Positions 1 to 26,820 of a DNA stretch of 64,000 bases are shown one piece after another (position 1 is the stretch's first letter; every line of letters begins with the position of its first letter). Made by a program: the position numbers and the translations under genes. This stretch comes from Halocaridina rubra (taxonomy: Eukaryota; Arthropoda; Malacostraca; Decapoda; Atyidae). The stretch covers positions 18,062 through 82,061 of the forward strand of contig JAXCGZ010011658.1 in assembly GCA_037179515.1 (NCBI GenBank), in the 5' to 3' direction. The notes below the pieces were generated by a model. It was not told the origin of the DNA, ran no database searches, and saw only the letters and a list, made by a program, of their open reading frames with translations.

Positions 1-240
1 AGTTTTTATCCATTCCAAAACATTTCCACCTATTCTAGCCATTGCTTGCAGCTTCCTAATAAGTCTCCCATGTGGAACAGTGTCAAACGCTTTCTGGAAG
101 TCTAGGAATATGCAATCTGCCCAGCCCTCTCTTTCCTGTAAGATTCGGCTTACCTCATCATAAAATTCTAATACGTTTGTTACTGTTGATCTGCCTTCTC
201 TGAAGCCTTGTTGCCTCACTGACAAAAAGTTGAAGGATTC
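1..240 (-). mobile_element. LINE-A fragment (CR1-like), reverse transcriptase part
   Basis: On the minus strand this stretch is nearly identical to 2250-2493 and encodes the RT palm segment around the FLDFQKAFDTVPHRRL motif. Its 5' side stops at about 240 and the other end runs off the window, so it is a 5'-truncated copy. The 3' end of the longer LINE-A copy abuts it directly. Confidence 0.85.
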
Positions 241-480
241 CAAGTGTGTGTGTGATTACCTAATTGTGATTACCTAATTGTGTTTACGGGAAAGAGCCCA
301 AAGCTCGTATCTTCCCGTCTCCTCATCGGTTCCATTTTATACTTAGTGATACTTATCATACCTGTCCTTAAAACTATGGAATGAGATAGCATTAACTACC
401 TCCTTGCTTAGCCAATTCCAATTATCAACTACTCTTACAATGAAAAAGTATTTCCTTACATCCTTCCTTACATTCTTCTA

Positions 481-1424
481 CTCTTAACTCCGATTTGCAG
501 AGAGTATCTGAATGGGGCACTCAAAATTTAGTTAAATTCAATGCCTCCAAGACACAGTTTCTGGCTATCTCTTTATCTTCTTCTCCTCCTGATAACCCTA
601 TTGTCTTCGAAACTAATGAAATTTACCCTCTTAACTCTATCAATATATTAGGTATCCATATAGCCTCTAACTTGTCTTGGAGGAATCACATAATCCAAAT
701 TTCTAAATCTTCATCCAAAAAATTGGGGGGTTTGTTTCGTTTTCGTTATTACTTTTCCTCATTGCAGTTACTTAAAATTTACAAAGGTCTTATCCGCCCC
801 TGCTTAGAATACTGCTCACACATCTGGGGTGCTTCTTCCTTTACTTATCTTCTCGATAGGGTTCAATCGAAGGCAGTCAGACTCATTAATGATCCTTCTC
901 TTACTTCTAACCTGGATTCTCTCTCTCTTCGCCGTAAGGTATCTTCCCTTTCTCTTTTTTATCGCTACTACTTCCATCGCTGCTCTGATGAGTTGGTGAG
1001 TTGCATCCCTCCTCCACTGCCGAGGCCACATAACACTCGCCAAGCGGCCTCATCTCACAGGTACTGTGTGGAGATTTGTAGCTCGCGGATTGGTCGGTGC
1101 AGCGACTGCTTCTTCCCATCTACCTCCAGACTCTGGAACTCTCTTCCTCCTTCTGTCTTTCCTAGCTCTTATGACCTTTCATCCTTCAAAAAGCAGATCT
1201 ATCGTCATCTCAGAGCCTAGTCCTCCATATCTCTGGGTCCTCTTTACTTTGACTGTTTTTTTCTGTCTGTCGTTTTCCTTTGTGTGACATTACCTCACCT
1301 CTGCCTTGCCCTTAACTTTTTCTTTTCCTTCGTCTTGGTATTTTCTCGTGCCCGGGCCTTTGTTGATGAGGGCAGTTTCTGCCTATCCCGGTGTCACACT
1401 CTTAAAAAAAAAAAAAAAAAAAAA
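481..1424 (+). mobile_element. LINE-B, 5'-truncated poly-A LINE inserted into LINE-A
   Basis: This is a 5'-truncated non-LTR element with the RT C-terminal region, a short 3' UTR ending gtcccggtgtcacactc, and an A-run of about 20 (1405-1424). It sits inside the 3' part of LINE-A in opposite orientation. The uninterrupted LINE-A copy at 5640-5710 reads cttacatcctgcaaagaag at the join, so the insertion removed roughly nine target bases or was followed by a small deletion. Related copies are at 26821-28528 and, on the minus strand, 17729-17972. Confidence 0.85.
495..1220 (+). pseudogene. LINE-B reverse transcriptase, C-terminal part
   Basis: About 240 open codons encode the region after the catalytic palm: the KFNASKTQ segment, ILGIHIASNLSW, a YKGLIRPCLEYCSHIWG thumb motif, and the final FPSTSRLWNSLP...FKKQIYRHL block seen in many arthropod Jockey/CR1-group LINEs. 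There is no start codon of its own and no palm, so it cannot act alone. The frame stays open to the stop at 1218-1220, which suggests a fairly young copy. Confidence 0.8.
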
Positions 1425-3367
1425 GTTTTCTTATGAAGCTTCAAACTATGACCTCTAGTTCTAGAGCCAGCCATATCAAAATATCGATCCCTATCCACTC
1501 TATCATAACCATGAAGGAATTTAAAGCCTGTCACCATATCCCCCCTCACTCTTCTAGCTTCGAGTGATGGTAAGTCTAATTCCCTCAGCCTCTCATCATA
1601 ACTGAGATTGCGTATTTCTGGCACCAGTTTCGTGGCATGTCTTTGAACTTTTTCAAGCTTAGCTATGTGCTTTTTCAAGTGCGGATTCCAAAAGGGGGCT
1701 GCATATTCGAGTTTTGGCCTCACATAGGTTACATAAATATTTCTGAACATTTCCTTGTCCATGTGCCTGAAGGCTACCCTTACATTTGATAAGAATGCAT
1801 ATGCTGCCCTTACTATGCCATTTATATGTATTTCTGGAGACAAATCTGCCAGTATGTTTACTCCTAGATCTCTCTCATTTTCTGTCTCTTGAAGTTGTAC
1901 TCCAGCCACCGAGTAGTCAAGCTTGGGCCTTCTTTCACTTGTACCCATTCTCATTACCTTACATTTTGAAGTATTGAATTTCATTAGCCACTTTTCTCAC
2001 CACTCATGCAGATTATTTAGATCCTCCTGAAGTTCTCTACCATTGTTCTCGTTTTTTACTTTCTTCACAATCTTTGCATCATCTGCAAACATATTCATGA
2101 ATGAATTTACAGACTCTGGTAGGTCATTTACATATACAAGGAACAAAAGTGGCCCTAAAACTGAACCCTGTGGAACTCCACTACTAACTCTTCTCCATTC
2201 AGACACTGAGTGTCTTACTCTAACCCTCTGTTCCCTTTCTTCTAAGTAAGTTTTTATCCATTCCAAAACATTTCCACCTATTCTAGCCATTGCTTGCAGC
2301 TTCCTAATAAGTCTCCTATGTGGAACAGTGTCAAACGCTTTCTGGAAGTCTAGGAATATGCAATCTGCCCAGCCCTCTCTTTCCTGTAAGATTTGGCTTA
2401 CCTCATCATAAAATTCTAATAAGTTTGTTACTGTTGATCTACCTTCTCTGAAGCCATGTTGCCTCACTGACAAAAAGTTGAGGGATTCCAAGTGAAGAGA
2501 GATATGTTTCCTTAGTAGTTTCTCCATAATTTTGCAAACTATGCTGGTCAAGGAAACTGGTCTATAGTTCAGAGCCGTATCCCTCCTTCCCTTTTTGAAG
2601 ATAGGTATCACATTTGCTTGTTTCCAGCATCTTGGAATCTCCCCCGACTCCAGTGACTCCTTAAATATGATACTTAGTGCCACTGATATTGTGTTTGCGC
2701 ATTTTTTAAGCACATGAGGGGATATGTCATCAGGACCTGTAGTTTTATGAACATCTAAATCCATCAGCGCTTTGCATACCTCTGTGGCTGTAAGGTTGAT
2801 GTTCTCTAATACCGGCCCTTGAGCTTCTATCACTGCAATCTGAGGGGGTGAGGTATTTTCTACTGTAAATTCTGACTGAAACTCTTTGTTCAATTCTTTG
2901 CAGATCTCTTCATCCGTCTCAGTGATGCTTCCATCCGCTCTCTTTAGCCTTAAAACCTGTTCTTTTACCTTCAGTTTTCCTCTGATAAAGCTGTGGAAAA
3001 GCTTGGGATTTTCTTTAGCCTTCCTGGTGATGTCCCTCTCATAGTCTCTCTCTGCCTCTCTCCTTTTACTTAGGTAGTCATTTCTAGCTCTTTTGTAGGT
3101 TTGCCAGGCATTTATGTTTTTTCTCCTCCTATACCTTTTCCAGCATTTGTCTCTCCACTCCTTAGCTCTTTTACACCCATTATCGAACCATTTCTTTCTG
3201 GCATGAATTACACCTATTTTGGTGACAGGTATGCAGCAATCTACTATCTTCCCATATTTCTCACAAAAGATGTCATACATTTCTTGTACAGATTTGTTGT
3301 AAAATAAGGTTCTCCAGTCAATAACTGCAAAAAGCAGTGCCTCTACTCTCAGGAAGAATATCTTCAA
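1425..3367 (-). pseudogene. LINE-A reverse transcriptase (damaged)
   Basis: The main open part (3367-1997) shows the usual RT blocks in order: a basic linker rich in R/K, TGPDDISPHVLKKC, NYRPVSLTSIVCKIMEKLL, QHGFREGRSTVTNL, DCIFLDFQKAFDTVPH, SSGVPQGSVLGPLLFLVYVN and the catalytic FADD. A TGA at 1994-1996 follows LHEW. The same frame then continues as a C-terminal domain ([40 protein letters not shown]) until LINE-B cuts it at 1424. The intact equivalent of this C-terminus is at 6259-5570. Catalytic residues are present; the stop, the frame change upstream and the insertion make the copy non-functional. Confidence 0.85.
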
Positions 3368-4067
3368 TGATATACTCCATCAACAACACACAGTGGTCAC
3401 TCTTTCCAATTGGTGGTTCATACTCAATATTTTCAATATCCAACACATTATCTGTGAACACTAGATCAAGTAGTGATGGCTCATCCCCACCCCTGGCCCT
3501 TGTTGGTTCCATTACATGTTGGTGTAGGAAATTCCCTTGTACACAATCTAGGAATCTTGCCCCGAATGAGTCCTCACCACTGTGTGGGTCAAGATTTATC
3601 CAATCTATCTCTTTATGATTAAAGTCTCCCATAATCAAAATCCTACATTTTTTTTCCCGTGCCATGTTAACAACTGAGTTTATGACTTCAATAGTACCTA
3701 TATGACTTTCCTCATAAACTTCAAGCCTATTTTGGTTCCTTGGTGGGTTGTATATAACAGTTATTATAATGCTCTCTGACCCAGTATTTATGCGAGCAAC
3801 AAGAAATTCCTTGAACTCACTTTCTATAGCCAAGTTTATTTCTTCGACTTGAATCCTTTCACTTATGAGCAGTGCTATCCCTCCACCAGTCCTCTCAGAT
3901 CTTTCAACCCTTAGTATTCTGAAACCCTTAGGAAAAACTGTGACACTGTTTATGTCCTCACTCAACTTAGTCTCTGTAATTGCTACTATATCTGCCTTAC
4001 TGTTGTGAATCCTATCTTTTAATTCTACTGCCTTACCAGCTAATCCATCAGCATTTGTGTATAACAA
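3318..4067 (-). pseudogene. LINE-A endonuclease (APE-type)
   Basis: This 249-codon open frame has the exonuclease/endonuclease/phosphatase fold motifs: YTNADGLAGK at the start, ADIVAITETKLS (metal-binding E), GGGIALLIS, ILIMGDFNHKEIDW (catalytic D-x-N) and the terminal GKSDHCVLL (S-D-H). It would nick target DNA to prime reverse transcription. It follows ORF1 by two bases and ends 50 nt inside the RT frame, so a frame change separates what should be one polyprotein. Confidence 0.85.
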
Positions 4068-4069
4068 TC

Positions 4070-5149
4070 TTAATGAGGCCCCATCCCCTGATCTTCTGTC
4101 ATTATCTTCTTTATCTCCCCTTTGTCTGGAAGAACTCTGTAATGAAAATTTTTCTTCTCTTCTTCATTTCTTTCATCATTTAACTTTCTTGCCTCTTGCA
4201 ACAAGTTTTTGATCTTTCCCATCTCTTCCTGTGTTCTGTATCGTCTAATGAACACTTCTTTGAATTCTTGAAGGTCTTTTAGACTTTTTTTTCTCAACAA
4301 TATTTCCCTACATGTTTCCCCTCTCTCAAAGGTTACTTTTGTTGGTCTCGGCTTTCCTTCCCTCGAATAGTTACCTAGTTGGTGTATGTTCACAATATCC
4401 TCAGGACCACAAACTACTCCAAGTTTTCTTATCAGGTCTACAACCCTAGCTTTATTTTCTTCAAGCCTCCCCTGCCATGTTGGCTCCTGGGACTCGCTTA
4501 TGCCTGAGATTACCACTGTCTTCTCCTTATCAAGTGCCTGTCTGATGAGTGGGTTTGCCCTTTCCATCACAACGTCTTTCATTTTTTCGATTACTGTCTC
4601 TTTATAGTCAACTGTTTGTATGTTTTCCAGTGCCACCACCTTTACGGCCTCCTTTACTGCCACATTCCCCTTTAGTGCATCAGCAAAGGAAGTTTTCATG
4701 GCATCATTTTCCATATTCAGCTCCTGGAGCTCTTTTGTGAACTGTTCAATGTTTTCCTTAATCTGGACATTCCAAGCAGCAATCTCGTCTCTCTCAGAAG
4801 AGAGCAGTGAACTAACATCTAATTCCTTTAGGTTGTCATTCAGCTGTTTGTTTTTATCTTCTTGTTTAGAAAGTCTAGATTCTAGTTGACTCTGTTCCCC
4901 TTCCAGCTTGTTTATTCTTTTTTCTAGTTCCTTTCTCTCCTGCCCTTGTGCTTTATTTGCTTCCTCCAAAGATCTTATTTGCTCTCTGAGTGTTTCATTC
5001 TCTTTCATTTCTCCATCCATATTCCGAATTTTATCATCAAGGCTTATAACCATTTCCTCTAAATTTTTTATTTTCTGCTTGAGTCTCCTGATTGCTACCC
5101 CTCCTACCGACCCATGGATGGGAGAGGTTTGGGACAGAGATGGCGTCAT
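4070..5149 (-). CDS. LINE-A ORF1 protein (coiled-coil RNA-binding)
   Basis: This 359-codon open frame starts with ATG at 5149. Residues about 20-120 form a long heptad-rich coiled coil (QKIKNLEEMVISLDDKI and following, with repeated E/K/L). The central part around VVISGISESQ, then LIRKLGVVCGPEDIVNIHQLG and PRPTKVTFE, resembles the RRM-like fold of LINE ORF1 proteins. The C-terminus is rich in K/E. By family knowledge such proteins trimerise and coat the LINE RNA. It is the only undamaged frame of this copy. The fold assignment is by pattern, so moderately sure. Confidence 0.7.
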   Translation of the reverse strand: MTPSLSQTSPIHGSVGGVAIRRLKQKIKNLEEMVISLDDKIRNMDGEMKENETLREQIRSLEEANKAQGQERKELEKRINKLEGEQSQLESRLSKQEDKNKQLNDNLKELDVSSLLSSERDEIAAWNVQIKENIEQFTKELQELNMENDAMKTSFADALKGNVAVKEAVKVVALENIQTVDYKETVIEKMKDVVMERANPLIRQALDKEKTVVISGISESQEPTWQGRLEENKARVVDLIRKLGVVCGPEDIVNIHQLGNYSREGKPRPTKVTFERGETCREILLRKKSLKDLQEFKEVFIRRYRTQEEMGKIKNLLQEARKLNDERNEEEKKNFHYRVLPDKGEIKKIMTEDQGMGPH

Positions 5150-5224
5150 TTTTATGTTCTCCCTCTCACAGAATATAGAAAGAAGACGAGAAAGAGGAAA
5201 AAAAAAAGAGAAAAACTTTTAATT

Positions 5225-5474
5225 AAGCTTCACACCGAATTTTTATATCTCCATATAAGTGATATTTAGTGACTCAGTTTATCTCTTTTCTGGTAACACA
5301 CATCTTAACTTAAAAACTTGACCATGGTAATTTAAGGATAAAAAGAAAAAGAAAAAAAAATGCAACAAAACAAAAGTCAAACCTGAAGGAAAAATTCGAA
5401 CCTGTGTCTGAGGTGGCACCCACCTGTTTCTGCTATATATTCTTCCTAACTGATAAACTCACTTGCTAACCTAG
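5225..5474. other. Spacer between two LINE-A copies
   Basis: AT-rich sequence with an A-rich run near 5341-5360. Around 5385-5440 the minus strand has a tRNA B-box-like ggttcgaattt, possibly the decayed end of a SINE. Nothing coding was seen. Confidence 0.4.
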
Positions 5475-6386
<912 letters not shown>

Positions 6387-6511
6387 TGGGCTGCGTATTT
6401 CAAGAAACTGCTAAATGAGGATTATGATAGAGAGGCAATGGCAGTGGCTGTGGGAATTAAATGGAGAATGCCGATTTTGGGTGATGAGAACGATAAATAG
6501 CAAAAGAGGAG

Positions 6512-6689
<178 letters not shown>

Positions 6690-6692
6690 AGT

Positions 6693-6862
6693 GCATTCTC
6701 CGAGTTCCCCTGTGTGTAGTAAAAGTCGACTAAGTGGAGAAGAGCAAGGGGACTGGAAATCTCCTTCTCTGTATTTCCTTCCCTCAAAGAATCAATTTAT
6801 TTTGCTTCGACTCAACCACCCCCTTATAAGAGGGAATTTGGCTCTCGCATATTGGGGACTGT
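6693..6862 (+). repeat. Interspersed repeat R3, copy 1
   Basis: This short repeat carries the blocks caaggggactggaaatctcc, tttgcttcgactcaaccacc and cccttataagaggga. The same order occurs at 35718-35880 (+) and inverted at 9645-9790 and 12588-12722, with partial copies elsewhere. It has no coding capacity. Copies tend to lie next to (TA)n or end in tatata. Class unknown; a SINE or MITE is possible. Confidence 0.7.
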
Positions 6863-9125
6863 ATATAAAAATGGGAAGTGACTTTTGCATATGAGACGTG
6901 GGAGGAGAAACCCCTACTTCCAAACCAAGTTTAGGACGGTTCCGATATAGCATAGTTTGAAATATTATATCTCTATTAATCTCATAGTGGCACCGGAAGT
7001 GCTTTATGTTCACCTTCACAACCATGGAAGGTTTACTCATGATGACTTTGGTCTGCTTATTACTTACACAAGACTTCCATATTTTTGATAGAAAATGAAA
7101 ATTATGGGAAAAATGGTATCTCATTCGAGCTTGGATCACGGATGGAGAGTTCAAGAGGTTAAGAACGTAGACTCACTGTGTGACAGTGTTTGGCAAGTTC
7201 CCCAGCAAGTAAGTTTGCTGGTGTATTACAGGTAAAAATGAATGAATTTTACCAGAGTAGGGGAAAGAATAATACATGAAATATTTTAGCAGTTGTTGGT
7301 GGAGGTAAAATTAAATCATATATCGTTTACTAAACTTGAGCCAAGTGAAGACCCAGTGAAAAAGTACAAAAAATTTTCAGAACATCAAATTTATGCATTC
7401 TAAATGGTATTTATGTGCATCACTTTACATAGTGCAGAATTGCAATGAAATTTCAATTAAGTTTGTAAAACACGTGTGTATTGAACTGTGAATAGCCATA
7501 ATTATCCTTTCTTGCTTAAATGAAAGGGTAAATGAACGCAACGTTGTACAGCCATATCCGTACATGGCTTTGTTTTGATGGCGTTCTTCTTCTATGTTAT
7601 TGTTGCTTAAGAATTTAGTTCCGGCAGCAATTTATAATTTAATTTGTAAAATAAACCAAGAATATCTGTTAAATTGTGACTATATTCAGGCAAGCAACTT
7701 TGACTTCAGTTTATATATGCTTTCACACCTTCAAATTAGGAAAGAATCTCATGAAATTTTTATGCGAGTTAAGGTCACTTCAATCCATTTAAAAAAACAA
7801 GCTGATAATTGAAATTGGCCATTTATTTATTTATTTTTTATTTTTTCAATGTTTTATATTTTCATTTCCGTATATGTTTCCATTCCCATTCCAACTTCTA
7901 AAAAATAATCTACAGAAATTTCTTAGGTTATGATAGGTGTGGTTAGATTAATTGTGGCTAGTTCACTCCCAGTGAAGAAACTACTTGATAATTGAAATTA
8001 TTGTTTCTTTATTTTTTAGACTATATAATGTTTTGTATTGTAATCTCACGTGTGGAGAATGTGAAAGTAAAGTGTTACCCTAAGTTATTTCAAATAAACC
8101 TTTATGACCCCAGGGTGGATGCCGGACCCTAAATCAACCACAATACAGTAGAATACAATGACTTCACATGGCATCAGTTACAGCATGATCTAATACTCAG
8201 GTGCCATTATGATTCTTGGGCATGATGGTTTGAGCATTCGATTTGAGATGTGACAAACCCGTGTTCGAACCCCCCATGGGGCATTGGGGAAGACTTCCAG
8301 CCTTAATTCCTCAGCTCCAACCTGCCTGTGTACTATTCCATCTGAATGGGGATTAATACTGACACACAAAATGACAAATAAAAATTAATGCCCAGGTACT
8401 ATCATAATTCCAAATTGTTATTATATTACCATTCATTGTATTTAACAAAATAAATGTTAAAGTTTCTTACTTATGATAAAACAAAATGGAACTAAGACAA
8501 AGCTAAGGCTTGTTCATCGTCTGTTAAAACTGTTTTGAATGGAATATGACCCAGAGGTATACAGTCGTACAATGCCTAAAGAAGTATACAAACACCTTCT
8601 ATTAAATGTTTCTCATGGGCATAATTAAGGATAGAAAGTTTTCAATGTCACACATACAATTAGATTTTCCTTTCAAGAGGTTTTTCTAAACTTTATTTTC
8701 TTTGTGGAAGTGTTTTATATATCAGTAAACACGTTAGCTGAAGATAGACTGTGAAAGCTACTAGTGCATTATATACATTAACCTTGACTTTATATAGCAA
8801 GTATGGTTATCAAACCACAATAAGAGGAAAGAGTGCTGGATTGAAAAACATAACATGAATCCACCTTGTGTAAAAACTATCTGTAAATCTGCATGGTATG
8901 AGGACATGACTTAGTAGTCATTGTATAATATCAATATAGTCCCTGTCAGTGTAATGATACTTTCAGTCGTGCTTGTATTATGTACGTCGTAGATATCTCG
9001 TATTCTGAGTGAGTGATCTTTTATTGCTGCTATCACAAATGAATAATGACCCAATAATTCTATATTTGCTTCATCGGCAAATTACCAAAGAAAAATTTCA
9101 ATAATTAATAGCTTATTATTTGCAG
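6863..9125. other. Region upstream of EOGT
   Basis: Mostly unrecognised AT-rich sequence with one SINE at 8222-8384. The EOGT start exon is preceded by a splice acceptor (ttatttgcag), so at least one non-coding EOGT 5' exon and the promoter are expected here or further left. I could not place them. Confidence 0.45.
8222..8384 (+). repeat. SINE-1 (tRNA-derived), copy
   Basis: The tRNA-like head contains a B-box-like cgtgttcgaacccc. It is followed by the family tail: tccagccttaattcctcagc, ctccaacctgcctgtg, and a closing attaatactgacacacaaaa. The same tail recurs throughout the window. Confidence 0.75.
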
Positions 9126-9131
9126 AGAGTG

Positions 9132-23882
<14,751 letters not shown>

Positions 23883-25829
23883 TTTTTTATTCAGTTTTGT
23901 ATTAATTGTGATAATTACTGGTTGTGATGTGTTCACTTAGATTTGCTTTAAGTTTGTAGCTCGATATACTATGGTTCTTGATATAAAAACTGATACAAAT
24001 TAGATTCTTCCATAGCAAATCTTTGTCTTCCATATATCAAATTGAGGTAAATTGGAAGGAGAAGGCTATACCCTCTTTAATGTTGTGCACAGTGTAATAA
24101 TGTCAGTGGTGTTTGGGAGTTGATATCTGCGTATATTCAGTAGCACTTGTTATCGTTAAATGCTCCATTTTTTTGAAGTCCACGCTTTAACTGATTATTT
24201 TTTCAAAAAGTCTATGTTTGTTTTTACAAATTTTGACATTTAGAATATGGGAACATTACCTCAGGAATGAACTGCAGTTATAAAACTGGTATCTTATACA
24301 GGTGCATAAGAATGTATTTATACAGTAGTTGACAATTTCTATACAAAGAATAGCATTATTTTGCTTAATAATTAGTACAGTATTATTCTCACTTGCTTTC
24401 AGACAGCTTCCAAACTTACTTGTTTGAAAACTACCTGACTGGCCTTTCATACTATTATTAAAGATCAATCTTGTGAAGATACAGTCCCAGCATAATGCCT
24501 ACTGAGCTCACTGCCCTAACATGGGTACCCTCTTCCTATCTGTAAGGTGAGGCAGATGATCCTTTCCCGCTTATACTCTTGATAGCCCGGGTGTGGGAAT
24601 CGTGGCTCCCCTGTATCCCCTAGGAGCTAAAAGGAGTGACTGAGGTATATTAGCTTCTTGTGATTATGTGCTAAGGATATTTGACTCGGCCTCCCCTTTA
24701 TAAGGAGGATTTTAGCCATTGTATATGTATGTATGTATGTCCCCTCTCCTAATCTGTAGAGTCTGTATGAGCCACCTTAGGAACTTGAACTCATGATGTC
24801 CTGTTTGGGACTAGGCAAACTACCAACTGAGCTACTAGAGATCAGTATAGGACAGGAATAACATTCTATCAGAAATGTCATTTACTATGATCAAAATTTG
24901 AACATATACTGAATTAGATATGGCAGGAGTGATTCTTAAACCAACTCACATTTCATCATGAGGTTAAGAATGCCACATTTTGAATCTGTAATTTTAAAAA
25001 TGTAAGAGATTTTTTGTATTATTTTTACTTCACAATTTTCCTTTTGTCTGACTTTGATACTTGGTAATTGTACATAGTACCCATTCAAAGAAATTCATCT
25101 TAATATGACATTCTTGGAACAACTGTGAGATCATATATGCACCCATATAAGTTAAGTCAATATGGAATTTACAATTCAGTGAAGTAACTATTTTTTGATA
25201 TACAGTATATACTTTACATCAGATTCATATATTTACGAGAATAATGAAATTTAGGAGAACTGAGATGATTTACATATATGTCGCCGTATTTATGTATTAC
25301 TCTCATTGTATGTGCAAAAGTGTAAATTATATATAAAATTTCTATTTTAATACCTATTAGCATTTGCAGTTTTCAAATCCGGTTAAAGCTTCTTAGTGTG
25401 GTTTAGAGAACTAGAATCAGGAAGTGTAATTCACTTTGGTATATATTAGCAAGAAATGGTTACTATTTTTAGTTCCTTACTACTTATTTAATCACAATAT
25501 TAACTTCAGAATCTTTCCATACTGTAATTACGTTTCCTGTGATATTTATGTAAACTACTATAATTATGTCATATACTCCACCCTTCCATAGCTGTTAAGT
25601 ATCTGTCATTATTAATTTTTTTTTATATACAGTACTTACAAACATTTCTTACTTCGTAATCAATGTAAAAGAAGTATCAGTATCATACAGTATAATAGAA
25701 ACGGTCTCATTAATAACTCAGGGTGAATATTTACTGACAAGTAATGACTACCTAGTAAAGAGTGATCAGCATTTTAAGCGTTACAGACAAGGTTTATTGA
25801 TTTATTTTCCTTAAAGACTGGTTGGCTAG
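23883..25829. other. EOGT 3' UTR and downstream DNA
   Basis: AT-rich. It presumably starts with the EOGT 3' UTR, but I could not fix the poly-A site. A GC-richer block lies at about 24480-24660, and a partial R3 (tttgactcggcctccccttt) at 24670-24725 runs into tatgtatgtatg. A minus-strand tRNA-like SINE head is at 24770-24842. The rest is unrecognised. Confidence 0.45.
24770..24842 (-). repeat. tRNA-like SINE head
   Basis: On the minus strand: an A-box-like tagctcagttggtagtttgc and a B-box-like gagttcaagttcc. The stem ends do not pair convincingly as a tRNA gene, so I read it as SINE-derived. Confidence 0.45.
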
Positions 25830-26460
25830 AGTGAGGAACTGGTTGGAGATGAAAATTGGTCAAGAAAGATCAAGAATTCTTAGTTCAAGTATGTGGCTTG
25901 AAGCAGTATGATAGATATTGTTTAAAATTTTATACTTTTGCATGTGGCATTTTTGGGTTTGGAAGAGGCATATAGCAGGTATAGGAAGACACTGTGGCAT
26001 ATCCCCTAGTTTTATAGGATGAAAGGAATCCTGTTGATGGGAATAAAAAGCTTGTATAAAGGTAATGAGTTTTAATAGATCAAGATTAAAGTGAGTGATG
26101 CGAGTATCGGTCGCATGGAGACATGGTTATGTAGTGTCACTGTGGCTATATATTCTGTGTGGATGACATTGTCAGAGTGTTGAAACAAAGAGTTAAAATG
26201 ATGAAGGAAGAAGGGATAAGATATGAACAAGTTCCTATTCACTGATGGTAATGTATTGGTGACTGCAACAATTATTGAATCATAGAGTAGAACAAGATTT
26301 GATTATGCGAGGGTATAGTTGTTCTCACAATATTCTTTGGTAATATAAATTGGACTGTATACTGGTGAAAAAAAGGAGATTTATGCGCTTGATATAAAGT
26401 GCCTTAGAAGAGTTGTATATCTAGATGCTTTCCCTGAGTGAGAGATGAGAGAATTTTAGA
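25830..26460 (+). mobile_element. Heavily decayed LINE remnant
   Basis: Scattered RT-like residues remain, including a KKEIYALDIKCLRRVVYLDA stretch at about 26365-26425. This parallels the KKLYVAEMRMLRWMCGV segment of the RTE element. Many stops; boundaries are guesses. Confidence 0.35.
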
Positions 26461-26607
26461 GAACAGTTTGTTCATATGTTTAACTAAATATCAATATATG
26501 AAACACAGCACTGTTTATATATTTGAAGTGCATGACTAAATATCATAATCTTTTCATTAATTATGTGGACAGACTGAAGATTTTTGGTCTTTAATTTTTA
26601 TTCCTGT

Positions 26608-26802
26608 GTGTAGTCACCATGGCTCAGGCGGTAGCGTCCAAGACTTTGAGGCATCAGGTCGAGGGTTCGCGCCCCATCACGGTCTGAAGTTAGCAAGGGC
26701 ATGCACTCAGGGTAACTATTACATCTGCCAAAACAAGTTCTTTGCAAGAAGGGAACCGTCCTAACCCTTGGTAGAAAAGGGAGTCTGTGACGTAAAACAC
26801 GC
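26608..26802 (+). repeat. SINE-2 (tRNA-derived) with perfect 16-bp target duplication
   Basis: The head contains an A-box-like ggctcaggcggtagcgtcc and a B-box-like gagggttcgcgcccc. The tail has cactcagggtaac, ttctttgcaagaaggg, ccgtcctaaccc and gtctgtgacgtaaaa. It is flanked by taatttttattcctgt at 26592-26607 and 26803-26818, exactly matching. The related copy at 60985-61188 shares the tail order. Confidence 0.9.
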
Positions 26803-26820
26803 TAATTTTTATTCCTGTAT

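Larger units (their letters stand above)
241..5224 (-). mobile_element. LINE-A, near full-length CR1-like non-LTR retrotransposon, split by LINE-B
   Basis: Read on the minus strand this element carries ORF1 (5149-4070), an apurinic-type endonuclease (4067-3318) and a reverse transcriptase (3367-1425). A 3' tail at 480-241 ends in a short tandem repeat (attaggtaatcacaattagg type) instead of poly-A, which is typical of the CR1/L2 group. LINE-B (481-1424, opposite strand) interrupts the 3' part. The coding region is damaged: a frame change lies between endonuclease and RT near 3320-3365, and an in-frame TGA lies at 1994-1996. The 5' limit is uncertain; A-rich/T-rich leader sequence runs to about 5224. 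Clade assignment is from motifs only and not from a phylogeny. Confidence 0.85.

Noticed and set aside
7594..7812. Upstream coding exon of EOGT
   Set aside because: No splice donor in the right phase and no similarity to the EOGT N-terminus; the signal peptide is already encoded at 9132.
26608..26690. A functional tRNA gene
   Set aside because: The A- and B-box-like motifs are part of a SINE with a tail and target duplication, and no complete cloverleaf could be drawn. Same for 60985, 47205 and 24770.
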